From JAAYZM01 sp964510785 (GTDB lineage Bacteria > Actinomycetota > Actinomycetes > Actinomycetales > Cellulomonadaceae), in the NCBI GenBank assembly GCA_964510785.1, contig CAZECM010000004.1, positions 20,207 to 84,206 on the forward strand: a stretch of DNA of 64,000 nt, given 5' to 3'. Both the position numbers and the translations under genes were made by a program. This document shows, piece after piece, positions 43,578-52,588 of this stretch. Positions within the stretch are counted from its first letter, which is position 1; the number at the start of each line of letters is the position of its first letter. Below the pieces are notes generated by a model. The model worked only from the letters and a program-made list of their open reading frames with translations. It made no database searches and was not told the DNA's origin.

Positions 43578-44489
43578 ATGAGGCTCCCCGGGGTGCGGGT
43601 TCTGGCGTCGTCCGCCGTCGTCGTCATGCTGCTCGGTGCGAGCGCTGGATGCTCGCGCGGCCCGGTCGAGGAGGAGATCGACATCTTCCCCTTCGATGCA
43701 CTGCTGCGTGTCGAGCTCGGTGACGGTCCCGACAAGTTCTTGGTGCGGCAGGTCGTGGAACAAGGGCAGGCGGTGGTCCGGTGCATGCATGCGCAGGGCT
43801 TCGAGTACTACCCGGGTCCGGTGTACGACGGGTCGGAGAAAGAGGAAGAGACGCCCGAGCAGCGCGAGGAGAAACTGCGGGCACACGGCTGGGGCATGTT
43901 CCCCGCGGACGAGGGCCCGGTCGAGTGGATCGAGCCCGAGCTCGACGAACAGGGACGCTACGAAGCCTCGCTCTCGCCGAGTGCCCGCGAGGAGTACCAA
44001 CAGGCGCTCTTCGGGGAGCCGGACCCTACGACGGGCCAGTACCACGAGCTGGGGGGGTGCTGGGCGGAGGGACGTCTCCAGGAGGACGAGGACGGCCCCG
44101 AGGTGCGGTTCGCCGACCTGTTCGACGAGGTGCGCTCGGTCTGGGCGCGCGTCGCGGAGGAGCCCGAGGTGATCGAGGCCCGCGACGCCTATCGCGCGTG
44201 CCTCGCGCTCGCCGGCTTCCCGGGTGGGGACGCCGGGGAGCTTCTCGAGCAGCGCTTCGCCGAGGAGTTCCCCACCGGGCGGATCGCCGGGAACGACCCG
44301 CGCCTGCCCGAGCTGGTGAAGTGGGAAGTCTCGCTCGCCAACGCGGACCTCGACTGCCTCGAGGAGACGGGTGCGGGGGACGTCTCGGCTCGCTTCGCGG
44401 CTCGCTTCGAGGCGCAGGTCCTCGAGCGCCGCGCCGAGGAGGTCGAGGCGTACATCCAGGCGGCGAAGGAGTACTACGAGATCGACTGA
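43578..44489 (+). CDS. Predicted lipoprotein of unknown function
   Basis: Protein of 303 aa with a lipoprotein signal peptide: hydrophobic segment to about residue 24 and a lipobox LGASAGC, so it should be anchored to the outer face of the membrane. The mature part is very acidic and helical, with repeated E/D-rich segments and scattered cysteines (CMHAQG, GGCWAEG, YRACLALAG, DLDCLEE) that could form disulfides. No family recognised. Similar acidic lipoproteins occur widely in Cellulomonas-like genomes. Confidence 0.75.
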   Translation: MRLPGVRVLASSAVVVMLLGASAGCSRGPVEEEIDIFPFDALLRVELGDGPDKFLVRQVVEQGQAVVRCMHAQGFEYYPGPVYDGSEKEEETPEQREEKLRAHGWGMFPADEGPVEWIEPELDEQGRYEASLSPSAREEYQQALFGEPDPTTGQYHELGGCWAEGRLQEDEDGPEVRFADLFDEVRSVWARVAEEPEVIEARDAYRACLALAGFPGGDAGELLEQRFAEEFPTGRIAGNDPRLPELVKWEVSLANADLDCLEETGAGDVSARFAARFEAQVLERRAEEVEAYIQAAKEYYEID

Positions 44490-44544
44490 GCAAGGCCCTT
44501 CGCACCAGACGCGCGCGGCCCGGCGGGCCTAGGCTCGAAGCACC

Positions 44545-47304
44545 ATGGGTGTGCAGCAGGAGACCGGCCGGGAGGCACAGCCCGCTTGGCATGCCATGTC
44601 TCCGGGCGAGGTGCTGGGGCGTACAGGCTCGGACCGCCGGGGGCTCGGCGGCGAGGAAGCCGCCGTCCGGCTCGAGCGTGACGGGCCCAACGCCCTCCCC
44701 GAGACCCCGGGCAAGCCCCTGTGGCAGATCGTCCTGGCCCAGTTCAAGGACACGATGATCGTGGTCCTGCTCATCGCCGCCGTGGTGTCCGCCGTCGTGA
44801 GCCGAGAGCTCGTCGACTCCGCCGTCATCCTGGTGCTCGTCCTGGCGAACGCCGTGATCGGCACATGGCAAGAGGTCAAGGCCGCCCGCTCGCTGAACGC
44901 CTTGCGCGCGATGTCCGCCCCGCACGCCAACGCCCTGCGCGACGGCGAGCCCGTACACCTCGCCGCGAGCGAGCTCGTGGTCGGGGACGTGGTGCTGCTC
45001 GCGGCCGGAGACGCCGTCCCGGCGGACCTACGACTCATCGAGGCCGCCAACCTGCGCATCGACGAGTCCGCGCTCACGGGCGAGTCCCACGCCGCCGACA
45101 AGAACACCGATCCGGCGCCCGCCGACGTCCCGCTCGGCGACCGCACCGGCATGGCCTTCTCCGCCACTCTCGTGGCGGCCGGGCGCGGCTCGGGCGTCGT
45201 GGTCGCGACGGGCCCGCGCACGCAGGTGGGGGGCATCGCGGAGCTGATCGCGAGCGGTCCCGACGTCGTCACCCCCATGCAGCTGCGCCTCGCCGCGCTC
45301 GGGCGCACCATCGGCATCGCCGTCATCGTCGTGTGCGTCGGGCTGTTCGCGCTCGGGCTCGCCCAGGGCCGCGACGCCCTCGAGACGCTCATGCTCGCCG
45401 TGTCCCTCGCCGTGGCCGCGATCCCCGAGGGGCTCGTCGCGATCTCCACCGTGGTGCTCGCGCTCGGCGTGCAGCGCATGGCGGCGCGCGGCGCGATCGT
45501 CCGCACCCTGCCCGCCGTCGAGACGCTCGGGTCCACCACGGTCATCTGCTCCGACAAGACCGGCACGCTCACCGAGAACCGCATGACCGTCGTGGAGTCG
45601 TGGGAGCCGGGTGGCGGCGATGGCGCCGAGCCGTCCGCGCGGCTCGTGAACGTCGCGGTGCTGTGCACGGACGCGTCGGTCTCGCACGGACCGGGAACGG
45701 CGGACGACGACGGTGGTCCGGGAGCGAGCGACACCGACCCGGCGGCCGCCGTCGTCGGCGACCCCACGGAAGTGGCCCTCGTGCGCTGGGGGCTCGAGCG
45801 CGGCGTCGCGAAGCCCGAGCTCGAGCGGGAGCACCCGCGCGTGGGCGAGGTGCCGTTCGACTCCGCCCGCAAGCGCATGACCACGGTGCACCGCAGCGCC
45901 GACGGCTCGCTCGGCATCTGCACCAAGGGCGGCCTCGACGAGGTGCTCGCCGTCTGCGCCCCGATCGACGACGAGCTGCGCGCCCGCATCGACGCCGCGA
46001 ACCGTGAGATGGCCGGCCGGGCGCTCCGGGTGCTCGCGCTCGCGGGCCGGCGCATCGAGGCCGACGACGGCGGGCTCCCGGGAACTGAGGCCGCTGGGCC
46101 GAGCGTGCCCACGGGCGAGGCGGCGGAGTCCGAGCTGCACTTCCTCGGTCTCGTGGGCATGATCGACCCGCCGCGCGCGCAGGTGCCCGGCGCCGTCGCG
46201 GAGTGCACCTCCGCCGGCATCACCACCGTCATGATCACGGGCGACCACGCCGCCACGGCCGAGGCGATCGCGGCCGAGATCGGGCTGCTCGACTCCGGCG
46301 GCCCCGCCTCGCCCGACCGGACCGGTGCCGTGCGCCGGGTGGTCACGGGCCGCGAGCTCGCCGCGATGGACGACGCCGAGCTCGCCGAGCGCGTCACCGA
46401 GATCGCCGTCTACGCACGCGTGTCCCCGCACGACAAGGTGCGCATCGTCGAGGCGTGGCGCTCCCGGGGTGCCGTCGTCGCGATGACGGGCGACGGCGTG
46501 AACGACGCGCCCGCCCTGCAGCGCGCGGACATCGGGTGCGCCATGGGCCTGGTCGGCACGGACGTCGCGAAGGACGCCTCCGACATCGTGCTCACGGACG
46601 ACAACTTCGCCACGATCGTCGCCGCCGTGCGCGAGGGCCGGCGCATCCAGGCGAACGTGCTCAAGGCGATCGCGTTCCTGCTGTCGAGCAACGTGGGTGA
46701 GGTGCTCGCGCTCGTGGTCGCGATCGCGCTCGGCTGGGCCGCCCCGCTCGCCGCGACCCACATCCTGCTCGTCAACCTCGTCACGGACGGCGCACCGGCC
46801 CTCGCGCTCGGTGTGGACCCCGCCGACAAGGACGTCATGCGCCGCGGGCCCAATCGCGGCACGCAGATCTTCACGCGCGGGCGGGTGCGCCGGATCCTGT
46901 ACCAGGGTGCGGCGTTCGCCACCGTGACTCTCGTGGCCTTCCAGCTCGGTGGTGCGGGCGAGCGTGGTTCGCTCGAGCTCGCGCAGACCATGGCGTTCGC
47001 GACCCTCGCCCTGTCCCAGGTGGTGCACTCCTTCTCCGTGCGTTCGGTCACCCGATCGGTGTTCGTGGACCCGCCGTGGCGCAACCGGATGCTGCTGCTC
47101 GCCGCCGTCTTCTCGACCGGCGTGGTGGGTGCGTGCATCGCTGTTCCCCCGCTCGCCGCGGTGCTCGGGTTCTCCTCGCTCGCACTCGGGCAGTGGGGCG
47201 TCGTCGTCGGCCTGTCCTTCGCCCCGCTCGTGCTCGTCGAGATCGTCAAGGTGCTCGGGCTCAACGAGCCGAGTGCGCAGCCCACCAACGCCGAGCTCGC
47301 GTAA
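44545..47304 (+). CDS. P-type Ca2+-transporting ATPase (type IIA/PMR1-like)
   Basis: Cation pump of 919 aa with ten membrane helices. The actuator LTGES, phosphorylation motif DKTGTLT (D337) and hinge GDGVNDAPAL are intact. Helix 4 has IPEGL and helix 6 NLVTDGAPALALG, supplying E, N and D of the single site II used by PMR1/LMCA-type Ca2+ (sometimes Mn2+) pumps. The N-terminal cation-ATPase domain has the usual GL-x-x-x-E-A form. The Nei-type gene starts on the base after its TAA. Confidence 0.93.
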   Translation: MGVQQETGREAQPAWHAMSPGEVLGRTGSDRRGLGGEEAAVRLERDGPNALPETPGKPLWQIVLAQFKDTMIVVLLIAAVVSAVVSRELVDSAVILVLVLANAVIGTWQEVKAARSLNALRAMSAPHANALRDGEPVHLAASELVVGDVVLLAAGDAVPADLRLIEAANLRIDESALTGESHAADKNTDPAPADVPLGDRTGMAFSATLVAAGRGSGVVVATGPRTQVGGIAELIASGPDVVTPMQLRLAALGRTIGIAVIVVCVGLFALGLAQGRDALETLMLAVSLAVAAIPEGLVAISTVVLALGVQRMAARGAIVRTLPAVETLGSTTVICSDKTGTLTENRMTVVESWEPGGGDGAEPSARLVNVAVLCTDASVSHGPGTADDDGGPGASDTDPAAAVVGDPTEVALVRWGLERGVAKPELEREHPRVGEVPFDSARKRMTTVHRSADGSLGICTKGGLDEVLAVCAPIDDELRARIDAANREMAGRALRVLALAGRRIEADDGGLPGTEAAGPSVPTGEAAESELHFLGLVGMIDPPRAQVPGAVAECTSAGITTVMITGDHAATAEAIAAEIGLLDSGGPASPDRTGAVRRVVTGRELAAMDDAELAERVTEIAVYARVSPHDKVRIVEAWRSRGAVVAMTGDGVNDAPALQRADIGCAMGLVGTDVAKDASDIVLTDDNFATIVAAVREGRRIQANVLKAIAFLLSSNVGEVLALVVAIALGWAAPLAATHILLVNLVTDGAPALALGVDPADKDVMRRGPNRGTQIFTRGRVRRILYQGAAFATVTLVAFQLGGAGERGSLELAQTMAFATLALSQVVHSFSVRSVTRSVFVDPPWRNRMLLLAAVFSTGVVGACIAVPPLAAVLGFSSLALGQWGVVVGLSFAPLVLVEIVKVLGLNEPSAQPTNAELA

Positions 47305-48300
47305 GTGCCCGAAGGTCACTCCATCCACCGTGTCGCGCTGCAGCTCGGCGCGGATCTCGTGGGCCGGCGCGTGGGTGCGAGCTCGCCGCAGGGCCGATTC
47401 GCCGCCGGGGCCGCGCTTCTCGACGGGTCGGTCATGACCGAGGCGTTCGCCGTCGGCAAGCACCTGCTCGTGGGGTTCGCCGCCGACGGCGGGGGGTTGG
47501 CGCGTGCGCGCGAGGACGCCCGGTGGCTCCGGGTGCACCTCGGGCTGTACGGGGCGTGGGACTTCCACGGGCGGGTGTCGCCGATCGGTGGGCAGGCGTT
47601 CGGCGTCGGCTCGATCGGTGCCCCGCGGCTGCGCAGGGCCGTGCGCATCGGGGAGCGGGAGGGCGAGCTGCCGGGCGACGGCGTGGGTGGTGCGACCGAG
47701 GCGGTGGCCACCGTCGTCGGCGAGTCTTCGTCCTTTCCGCCCGAACCCGTGGGGCAGGTGCGGCTGCGGCTCGCCGCCGAGGAGACGGTGGCGGACCTGC
47801 GGGGGCCGAGCCGGTGCGAGGTGATCGACTACTCCGGTGTGGAGGCGCTGCTCGCGGCGGCCGGGCCGGACCCGCGCGTCGACCACTGGGACGACCCGGA
47901 GGGCGTGTTCGTGACGCGGCTGCGCTCGCGGCGGGTCGCGGTGGGGCAGCTGCTGATGGACCAGTCGGTGGTTTCGGGGATCGGCAACATCTACCGCGCG
48001 GAGATGCTGTTCCGGGCGCGGCTCTCGCCGTTCACGCCGGGCGCCGCCGTGCCCGCGGAGGTGGCGCGCGAGCTGTGGCGCGACTGGGTCGGGCTGCTCG
48101 ACCTGGGCATCGCGACGGGTGTCATCCTCGTGCGCGAGGACCACGACGCCGCCCAGCAGGAAGCCGCGATCGTGGACCGTTCGATCCGCTTCGCCGTCTA
48201 CGGGCGGGCCGGTGAGCCGTGCCACCGCTGCGGCACCCCGATCGCCCTCGCGGACATGGCCGGCCGCAAGCTCTACTGGTGCCCCGCCTGCCAGTCGTGA
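47305..48300 (+). CDS. Fpg/Nei-family DNA glycosylase (Nei2-like)
   Basis: Bifunctional base-excision repair enzyme of 331 aa. After removal of Met the catalytic proline and glutamate lie at the start (MPEGH), the H2TH region contains DQSVVSGIGNIYRAEMLF, and a C-terminal zinc finger is formed by CHRC and CPAC. It excises oxidised pyrimidines or purines and cuts the abasic site. It is longer than most members, with inserts around residues 120-150. The GTG at 47305 directly follows the ATPase stop. Confidence 0.93.
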   Translation: MPEGHSIHRVALQLGADLVGRRVGASSPQGRFAAGAALLDGSVMTEAFAVGKHLLVGFAADGGGLARAREDARWLRVHLGLYGAWDFHGRVSPIGGQAFGVGSIGAPRLRRAVRIGEREGELPGDGVGGATEAVATVVGESSSFPPEPVGQVRLRLAAEETVADLRGPSRCEVIDYSGVEALLAAAGPDPRVDHWDDPEGVFVTRLRSRRVAVGQLLMDQSVVSGIGNIYRAEMLFRARLSPFTPGAAVPAEVARELWRDWVGLLDLGIATGVILVREDHDAAQQEAAIVDRSIRFAVYGRAGEPCHRCGTPIALADMAGRKLYWCPACQS

Positions 48301-48307
48301 CTCCGCC

Positions 48308-48931
48308 TCAGCGGGTCATGCAGGCGAGCGCGTCCGGGCTGCCCGTCAGCGTGGACGCCGGGTTCGCGTCGTAACGCAACGGTGTGTGCACGGTCGTGCC
48401 CAGCGCGGTGCGATAGGTGGCGACCGGCTGGGCGTTGTTGTCGAGCTCCGCGCAGTCGAGGATCTCCCAGTGGATCGCGATGCTCAGCGACTGTCCTGTG
48501 CGGAAGACGCGCGGCAGGTTGCCGTCGTCGGGCAGCGGCACGTCGGGATACGCGGTGCGCAGCGCATCGAGCGGTCCCGTCGGTTGCGCCTCCATGGGGT
48601 AGTCGAGCAGCTCGCGGGGGGACTCGATGAGCCAGACGGCGACGGCGCGGGCACCTGGGACGTCGCCGACGCGGACGAGAGTCGCCGAGGGCAGCGCTGC
48701 CGCGTCGGCCCGGCTCACGGTGAGCTGCTCGCCGGCGAACTCGATGCCAGCCCCGGCGCCAGAGCTACCGGCCGCGAGAGTGGGGCGCAGCAGCGCGGGG
48801 GAGAGCCAGACCGCGGCGAGGGCGAGCAGCGCGACGAGCGCCAGGATGACGTTCCGCACGGGCGACCGGCGGGGGACGAGCGGGGCGAGGTCGGCCGGGA
48901 GGTCCGACGTCGAGGCGCTTGCGATACTCAT
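48308..48931 (-). CDS. Hypothetical membrane-anchored protein
   Basis: Protein of 207 aa with one N-terminal helix (about 27-47) and an extracellular domain of no recognised family; three cysteines (ILDCAEL, and near the end LACM) could pair. It is convergent with the Nei-type gene (7-nt gap) and divergent from a YtrA-linked membrane gene, sharing a 45-nt intergenic region with a palindrome. Confidence 0.65.
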   Translation of the reverse strand: MSIASASTSDLPADLAPLVPRRSPVRNVILALVALLALAAVWLSPALLRPTLAAGSSGAGAGIEFAGEQLTVSRADAAALPSATLVRVGDVPGARAVAVWLIESPRELLDYPMEAQPTGPLDALRTAYPDVPLPDDGNLPRVFRTGQSLSIAIHWEILDCAELDNNAQPVATYRTALGTTVHTPLRYDANPASTLTGSPDALACMTR

Positions 48932-48953
48932 TGGCCCATCGTACTATGCCAAT
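48930..48953. promoter_or_regulatory. Palindrome flanking a -10 box at a divergent start
   Basis: ATTGGC (48930-48935) and GCCAAT (48948-48953) enclose TACTAT (48942-48947), a good TAnnnT -10 element for the + strand operon. Likely operator of the YtrA-type GntR regulator encoded in that operon. Confidence 0.5.
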
Positions 48954-48976
48954 AGGTCAAACTGGAAGGGGTCGGG

Positions 48977-49846
48977 ATGCGCGCCGCCGTCGTCGTTCTC
49001 GTGCTCGCGTTCGTGGCGTTCTTCGTGATCCTCGGGCTCCTCCCCGCGTTGCGACGGGTCGCGCCGCGGGACATCGCGTGGCTCGCGGGCACCGAGATCG
49101 TGCCCGACGACGAGGCCGAGGTCTACCGCCGCTACCTCGCCCGCCACCGCGGCCACCGACTCGCGGGTGGGCTCTTCGGCGTGGCCTTCGCGATCGTCGC
49201 GGGGGTGCGCTTCTACGGGAGCGTCCAGCTGATCGGTGCCGGCAGCGTGAGCCCGGCCGCCGACGTGTTCTTCGGCGCGGTGACGGGCCTCGTTCTCGGC
49301 GCACTCTCCGCGGAGACGTTCCGGCTCGCCCAGCCGCGGGCGCGCGCGGTCGCCTCGCTCGAGCCGCGCGAGCCCGTCGGGCTCAGCCGCGTCGTCACGG
49401 CGGCCCGCGTCCTTGTCGCCGCGGCGCTCGTGTGGGGGCTCCTCGCGGCTGTGCTCGGGAGCGTGACGGGCGGGCCAGGTGCAGGCGGGGACACCGGGCC
49501 CCTCGTGGTCGCCGTCGTCGGCCTCGTCCTCGCGGGACTCGCGGAGGCGACCCGCGCCGCGGTCTCGAACCGCCGCCGCCCCGCCGACTCCGCCCGCGCA
49601 CTGCACGTGGACGGCCGCATCCGCGCCTTCGCCGGCCGCAGCGTCTCGTGGCTGCAGCTCGCGGCGGCCACGCTCGTCGCAACGTGGGTCGTGGCGCTCA
49701 CGCCCGTGAGCGAGACGGTCGTGCTCGACGTGCTCCATGTGTTGATCGTCCTGGCCGGGCTCGTCACGTCCATCGTGTTCCTGCGCCGCGCCGCGCCCCG
49801 CCCGCCCCGGAGCTGGCATCCGGCCCCCGTGGTCGAGCCCGCATGA
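48977..49846 (+). CDS. Polytopic membrane protein linked to a GntR/YtrA regulator
   Basis: Membrane protein of 289 aa with about seven helices (the first at 2-24) and no recognised domain. GGAAGGGG precedes the ATG. Its stop overlaps the ATG of the YtrA-type regulator (ATGA), the usual partnership of a small GntR with a membrane gene it controls, but no ABC ATPase is present. Function unknown. Confidence 0.7.
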   Translation: MRAAVVVLVLAFVAFFVILGLLPALRRVAPRDIAWLAGTEIVPDDEAEVYRRYLARHRGHRLAGGLFGVAFAIVAGVRFYGSVQLIGAGSVSPAADVFFGAVTGLVLGALSAETFRLAQPRARAVASLEPREPVGLSRVVTAARVLVAAALVWGLLAAVLGSVTGGPGAGGDTGPLVVAVVGLVLAGLAEATRAAVSNRRRPADSARALHVDGRIRAFAGRSVSWLQLAAATLVATWVVALTPVSETVVLDVLHVLIVLAGLVTSIVFLRRAAPRPPRSWHPAPVVEPA

Positions 49847-50211
49847 TCGTCAAGGTCGACCCGGCCTCGCCCGTGCCCGTGTTCGAGCAGCTCCGGGCGC
49901 AGATCGAGCGGCTGATCGTGTCCGGCCAGCTGGTGACGGGTGCGCGGCTCCCGCCCATCCGCCACCTCGCGAACGACCTCGGCCTCGCGCGGGGGACGGT
50001 CAACAAGGTGTACGACGCGCTCGCCCGCGACGGGCTCGTCGCCACGGCGGGGCGGCACGGCACGGTGGTGCTCGCGGTCCCGAGATCGACGACGGCGGCG
50101 GCGGCCGACCTGGCCGCGGCCGCAGACCAGCTGGCCCTCGTCGCCCGCCAGCTCGGCCTCGATGCCGAAGCGACCCACGCCGCCCTGGCCGCCGCCCTCA
50201 CCCGCCCCTGA
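49843..50211 (+). CDS. GntR-family regulator, YtrA subgroup
   Basis: Small regulator of 122 aa: winged helix (about 10-75, EQLRAQIERLIVSGQLVTGARLPPIRHLANDLGLARGTV region) followed by a short dimerisation helix pair, as in YtrA-type repressors. It lacks an effector domain. Overlaps the upstream membrane gene by 4 nt and probably represses that operon through the palindrome at 48930-48953. Confidence 0.88.
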   Translation: MIVKVDPASPVPVFEQLRAQIERLIVSGQLVTGARLPPIRHLANDLGLARGTVNKVYDALARDGLVATAGRHGTVVLAVPRSTTAAAADLAAAADQLALVARQLGLDAEATHAALAAALTRP

Positions 50212-50232
50212 CGGCCACCCGCCGCGCACGTA

Positions 50233-50273
50233 CGTGCAGACTTGTCTCCCCCAGAGGGCGATAAGTCTGCACG
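50233..50273. terminator. Hairpin between convergent genes
   Basis: Perfect 11-bp arms CGTGCAGACTT (50233-50243) and AAGTCTGCACG (50263-50273); the loop contains TCCC and GGG that can pair. The loop core (TCCCCCAGAGGGC) resembles that of the hairpin at 21333 (TCCCTCACAGGGC). Confidence 0.65.
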
Positions 50274-50302
50274 CTGTGGTGCTCTCACGCTGTGGTGCTC
50301 TC
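50271..50302. repeat. 16-bp tandem repeat, about 2.5 copies
   Basis: ACGCTGTGGTGCTCTC at 50271-50286 and 50287-50302, with a partial third copy. Lies in the convergent gap before the SRPBCC gene. Confidence 0.8.
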
Positions 50303-50325
50303 ACGCTGAGGTGGATGGGGACCGG

Positions 50326-51015
50326 TCAGGGGAGTGGTGTGGGAGCGGGTTGCGCGGTGCGCACTGCTCGGTCGCGGATGCCTCGCAGCATGCGTGCGGT
50401 CATGAGGAAGCTCACGGCCTGGGCCGGCTCGACGACGAGCGAGGCGTGCCGGCGCGTGTACCCGTAACGCTCGCGCACCACGAGCCGGGTGGTGCCGTCC
50501 GGGCGCCCGGCGAGGACGAACGCCCACGTGAAGTCGAACGGCGGCGGCGCGTCTCCTGGTGCCACGGTCCCCTGCAGCACGAGTGCACGCCCTGGTTCGA
50601 CGACGACGGCCCGCAGCGCGACCTCGTCGGCAAGATGGACGAGGTCGCCGACGGCGAGATCCTGCCAGCCCGGCTCGATGCGGTCGGCGGAGTGGATGCC
50701 GAGGCCGACGGCGTTCTCCAGCCAGTCGTAGGAGTAGAAGCCGCCGCGCCCGTGGCCGATCTGTACGAGCCACGGCCACACGTCCTCCGGTCCGGCGACG
50801 ATCGTGATGGCGCGTGTGGCGACGGTGTTCGCGCGCGGTACGACGTCGTCGCCGGGCAGGGTCGCGGCGAGCTCGGCATCGGTCGCGCCGTAGGTCATCG
50901 TCCAGCCACGCAGGAGGGGGAGGGTGGCGACGGCGCCGACGACGACGCCCAGCGCGACCGCGCGTCCCGTGGGGACCGGGACCGGTAGGTGAATCCAACG
51001 GCGCACGAGGGTCAT
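50326..51015 (-). CDS. SRPBCC-like protein with N-terminal membrane anchor
   Basis: Protein of 229 aa with an N-terminal hydrophobic segment (about 17-40), then a START/SRPBCC-like helix-grip domain: IVAGPEDVWPWLVQIGHGRGGFYSYDWLEN region, VALRAVVVEPGRALVLQ and FDFTWAFVL strands, and a long C-terminal helix. Such proteins bind hydrophobic ligands. The actinobacterial GFYSYDWLEN-type subgroup is common and uncharacterised. Divergent from gcvPA with a 184-nt gap in which I see no riboswitch or clear operator. Confidence 0.75.
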   Translation of the reverse strand: MTLVRRWIHLPVPVPTGRAVALGVVVGAVATLPLLRGWTMTYGATDAELAATLPGDDVVPRANTVATRAITIVAGPEDVWPWLVQIGHGRGGFYSYDWLENAVGLGIHSADRIEPGWQDLAVGDLVHLADEVALRAVVVEPGRALVLQGTVAPGDAPPPFDFTWAFVLAGRPDGTTRLVVRERYGYTRRHASLVVEPAQAVSFLMTARMLRGIRDRAVRTAQPAPTPLP

Positions 51016-51199
51016 GCGATCAGCCCATCACGCGTGCGAGGGGACCCGCTGCGCCGAACGTCCCGGCGGGCCCCGGTGGACACGGTGTCACCTGCGCCAG
51101 GGGGAATGTACGTGGTGTCTATGGGGCACCGACCCGCTGCTTTCTACGCTCGCAGTGAGGTCGTCGCGCTGTGTCGGTGGCCCGGCGAGGAGGCAGCTG

Positions 51200-52588
51200 G
51201 TGTCACGTGTGCACCCCTACATCCCCAACAGCGCGCCCGTGGCGCGCCGGGAGATGCTCGACGCGATCGGCGTCGCGAACGTCGAGGAGCTCTTCGAGGC
51301 GGTCCCTGAGCGGCTGCGGCTCCAGGGTCCGCTCGACCTGCCGGCCGGGATCAGCTCCGAGGCGGAGCTCGTGCGGCACGTCGCGGGACTGCTGCGCCGC
51401 GGGCAGAGCACCGAGGACTTTCTCTCCTTCCTCGGCGCCGGGGCCTTCCGTCACTACGTGCCCACGGTGTGCGACGAGGTCAACGGCCGGGCGGAGTTCC
51501 TCACCGCCTACGCGGGCGAGACCTACGAGGAGCACGGTCGTCACCAGGCCCTGTTCGAGTACTGCTCGCTCATGGCGGAGCTGCTCGAGATGGACGTCGT
51601 CACGGTGCCCACGTACGACGGTTTCCAGGCGGCGTCGACGGCGGTGAGCATGGCCGGTCGCCTCACGGGCCGCAGGGAGGTGCTCGTGGTGGGCGCCGTC
51701 GACCCCGACAAGCTCGAGCGGATGGCGACCTACTCGGCGTCGACCGTCGAGCTGCGCCAGGTCGACCTCGGGGCGGACGGCGCCGTCGACCTCGACGCGG
51801 TCCTCGCTGCGATCTCGCCGCGCACGGCCGGGATCTTCCTCGAGACACCGGACTTCCTCGGCCGGGTCTGCACCGAGGGTGGCCGGATCGCTACTGCCGC
51901 GCACGCGGTGGGTGCGCTCATGGTCGTGTCGGCGGACCCGATCAGCCTCGGCGTGCTCCAGGCGCCGGCGGCGTACGGCGCGGACATCGTGTGCGGCGAC
52001 ATCCAGTCCCTCGGCATCCACCTGCAGTTCGGTGGTGGGCACGGCGGCTTCCTCGCGGTGCACGACGACGTCGACCTCGTGATGGAGCTGCCCTCGCGCA
52101 TCATCGGCCTCGCGCCCACCGTCGTCGACGGTGAGCTGGGCTTCGTCGACCTCGCGTACGAGCGCACCTCGCTCGCCGCGCGGGAGGAGGGCATCGAGTG
52201 GGTCGGCACGGCCGCCGCACTGTGGGGTCTCACCGCCGGGGTCTTCCTCGCCCTGCACGGCCCCGAGGGTATGGCCGAGCTCGGGGGGACGATCCTCGCG
52301 CGCACCCGTTACGCGGTCGAGCGGCTCGGGGCAGTCCCGGGTGCGACCGTGCTCGCTCCCGACGCGGTCCACTTCCGCGAGCTCGTCCTGCGCTTCGACA
52401 CCGTGCGCGCCACCGACGTGCTCGACGCGCTCCTCTCGCGCGGCATCTTCGGCGGCGCCAACCTCGCCACCCGGCTGCCCGCGCTCGGCGAGTCGCTGCT
52501 CGTCTGCGTCACCGAGCTCACGAGCCGCGAGGAGATCGACCTCCTCGCCGAGACCCTGGCACAGCTCCTGACCGGGGACGCCGCATGA
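51200..52588 (+). CDS. gcvPA: Glycine dehydrogenase (decarboxylating) subunit 1
   Basis: N-terminal half of split P-protein, 462 aa. Diagnostic are IPNS at the start, FLGAGAFRHYVPTVCDEVNGRAEFLTAY and the PYQ-like TYEEHGRHQALFEYCSLMAELLEMDV block. With subunit 2 it decarboxylates glycine and passes the aminomethyl group to lipoyl-H protein. The GTG at 51200 has GAGGAGG 6-7 nt upstream. No gcvH, gcvT or lpd is nearby, which is unusual and suggests a catabolic setting or dependence on distant partners. Confidence 0.9.
   Translation: MSRVHPYIPNSAPVARREMLDAIGVANVEELFEAVPERLRLQGPLDLPAGISSEAELVRHVAGLLRRGQSTEDFLSFLGAGAFRHYVPTVCDEVNGRAEFLTAYAGETYEEHGRHQALFEYCSLMAELLEMDVVTVPTYDGFQAASTAVSMAGRLTGRREVLVVGAVDPDKLERMATYSASTVELRQVDLGADGAVDLDAVLAAISPRTAGIFLETPDFLGRVCTEGGRIATAAHAVGALMVVSADPISLGVLQAPAAYGADIVCGDIQSLGIHLQFGGGHGGFLAVHDDVDLVMELPSRIIGLAPTVVDGELGFVDLAYERTSLAAREEGIEWVGTAAALWGLTAGVFLALHGPEGMAELGGTILARTRYAVERLGAVPGATVLAPDAVHFRELVLRFDTVRATDVLDALLSRGIFGGANLATRLPALGESLLVCVTELTSREEIDLLAETLAQLLTGDAA

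Noticed and set aside
51016..51199. Glycine riboswitch upstream of gcvPA
   Set aside because: I looked for tandem aptamer-like conserved blocks and paired stems in this 184-nt leader and could not identify them.
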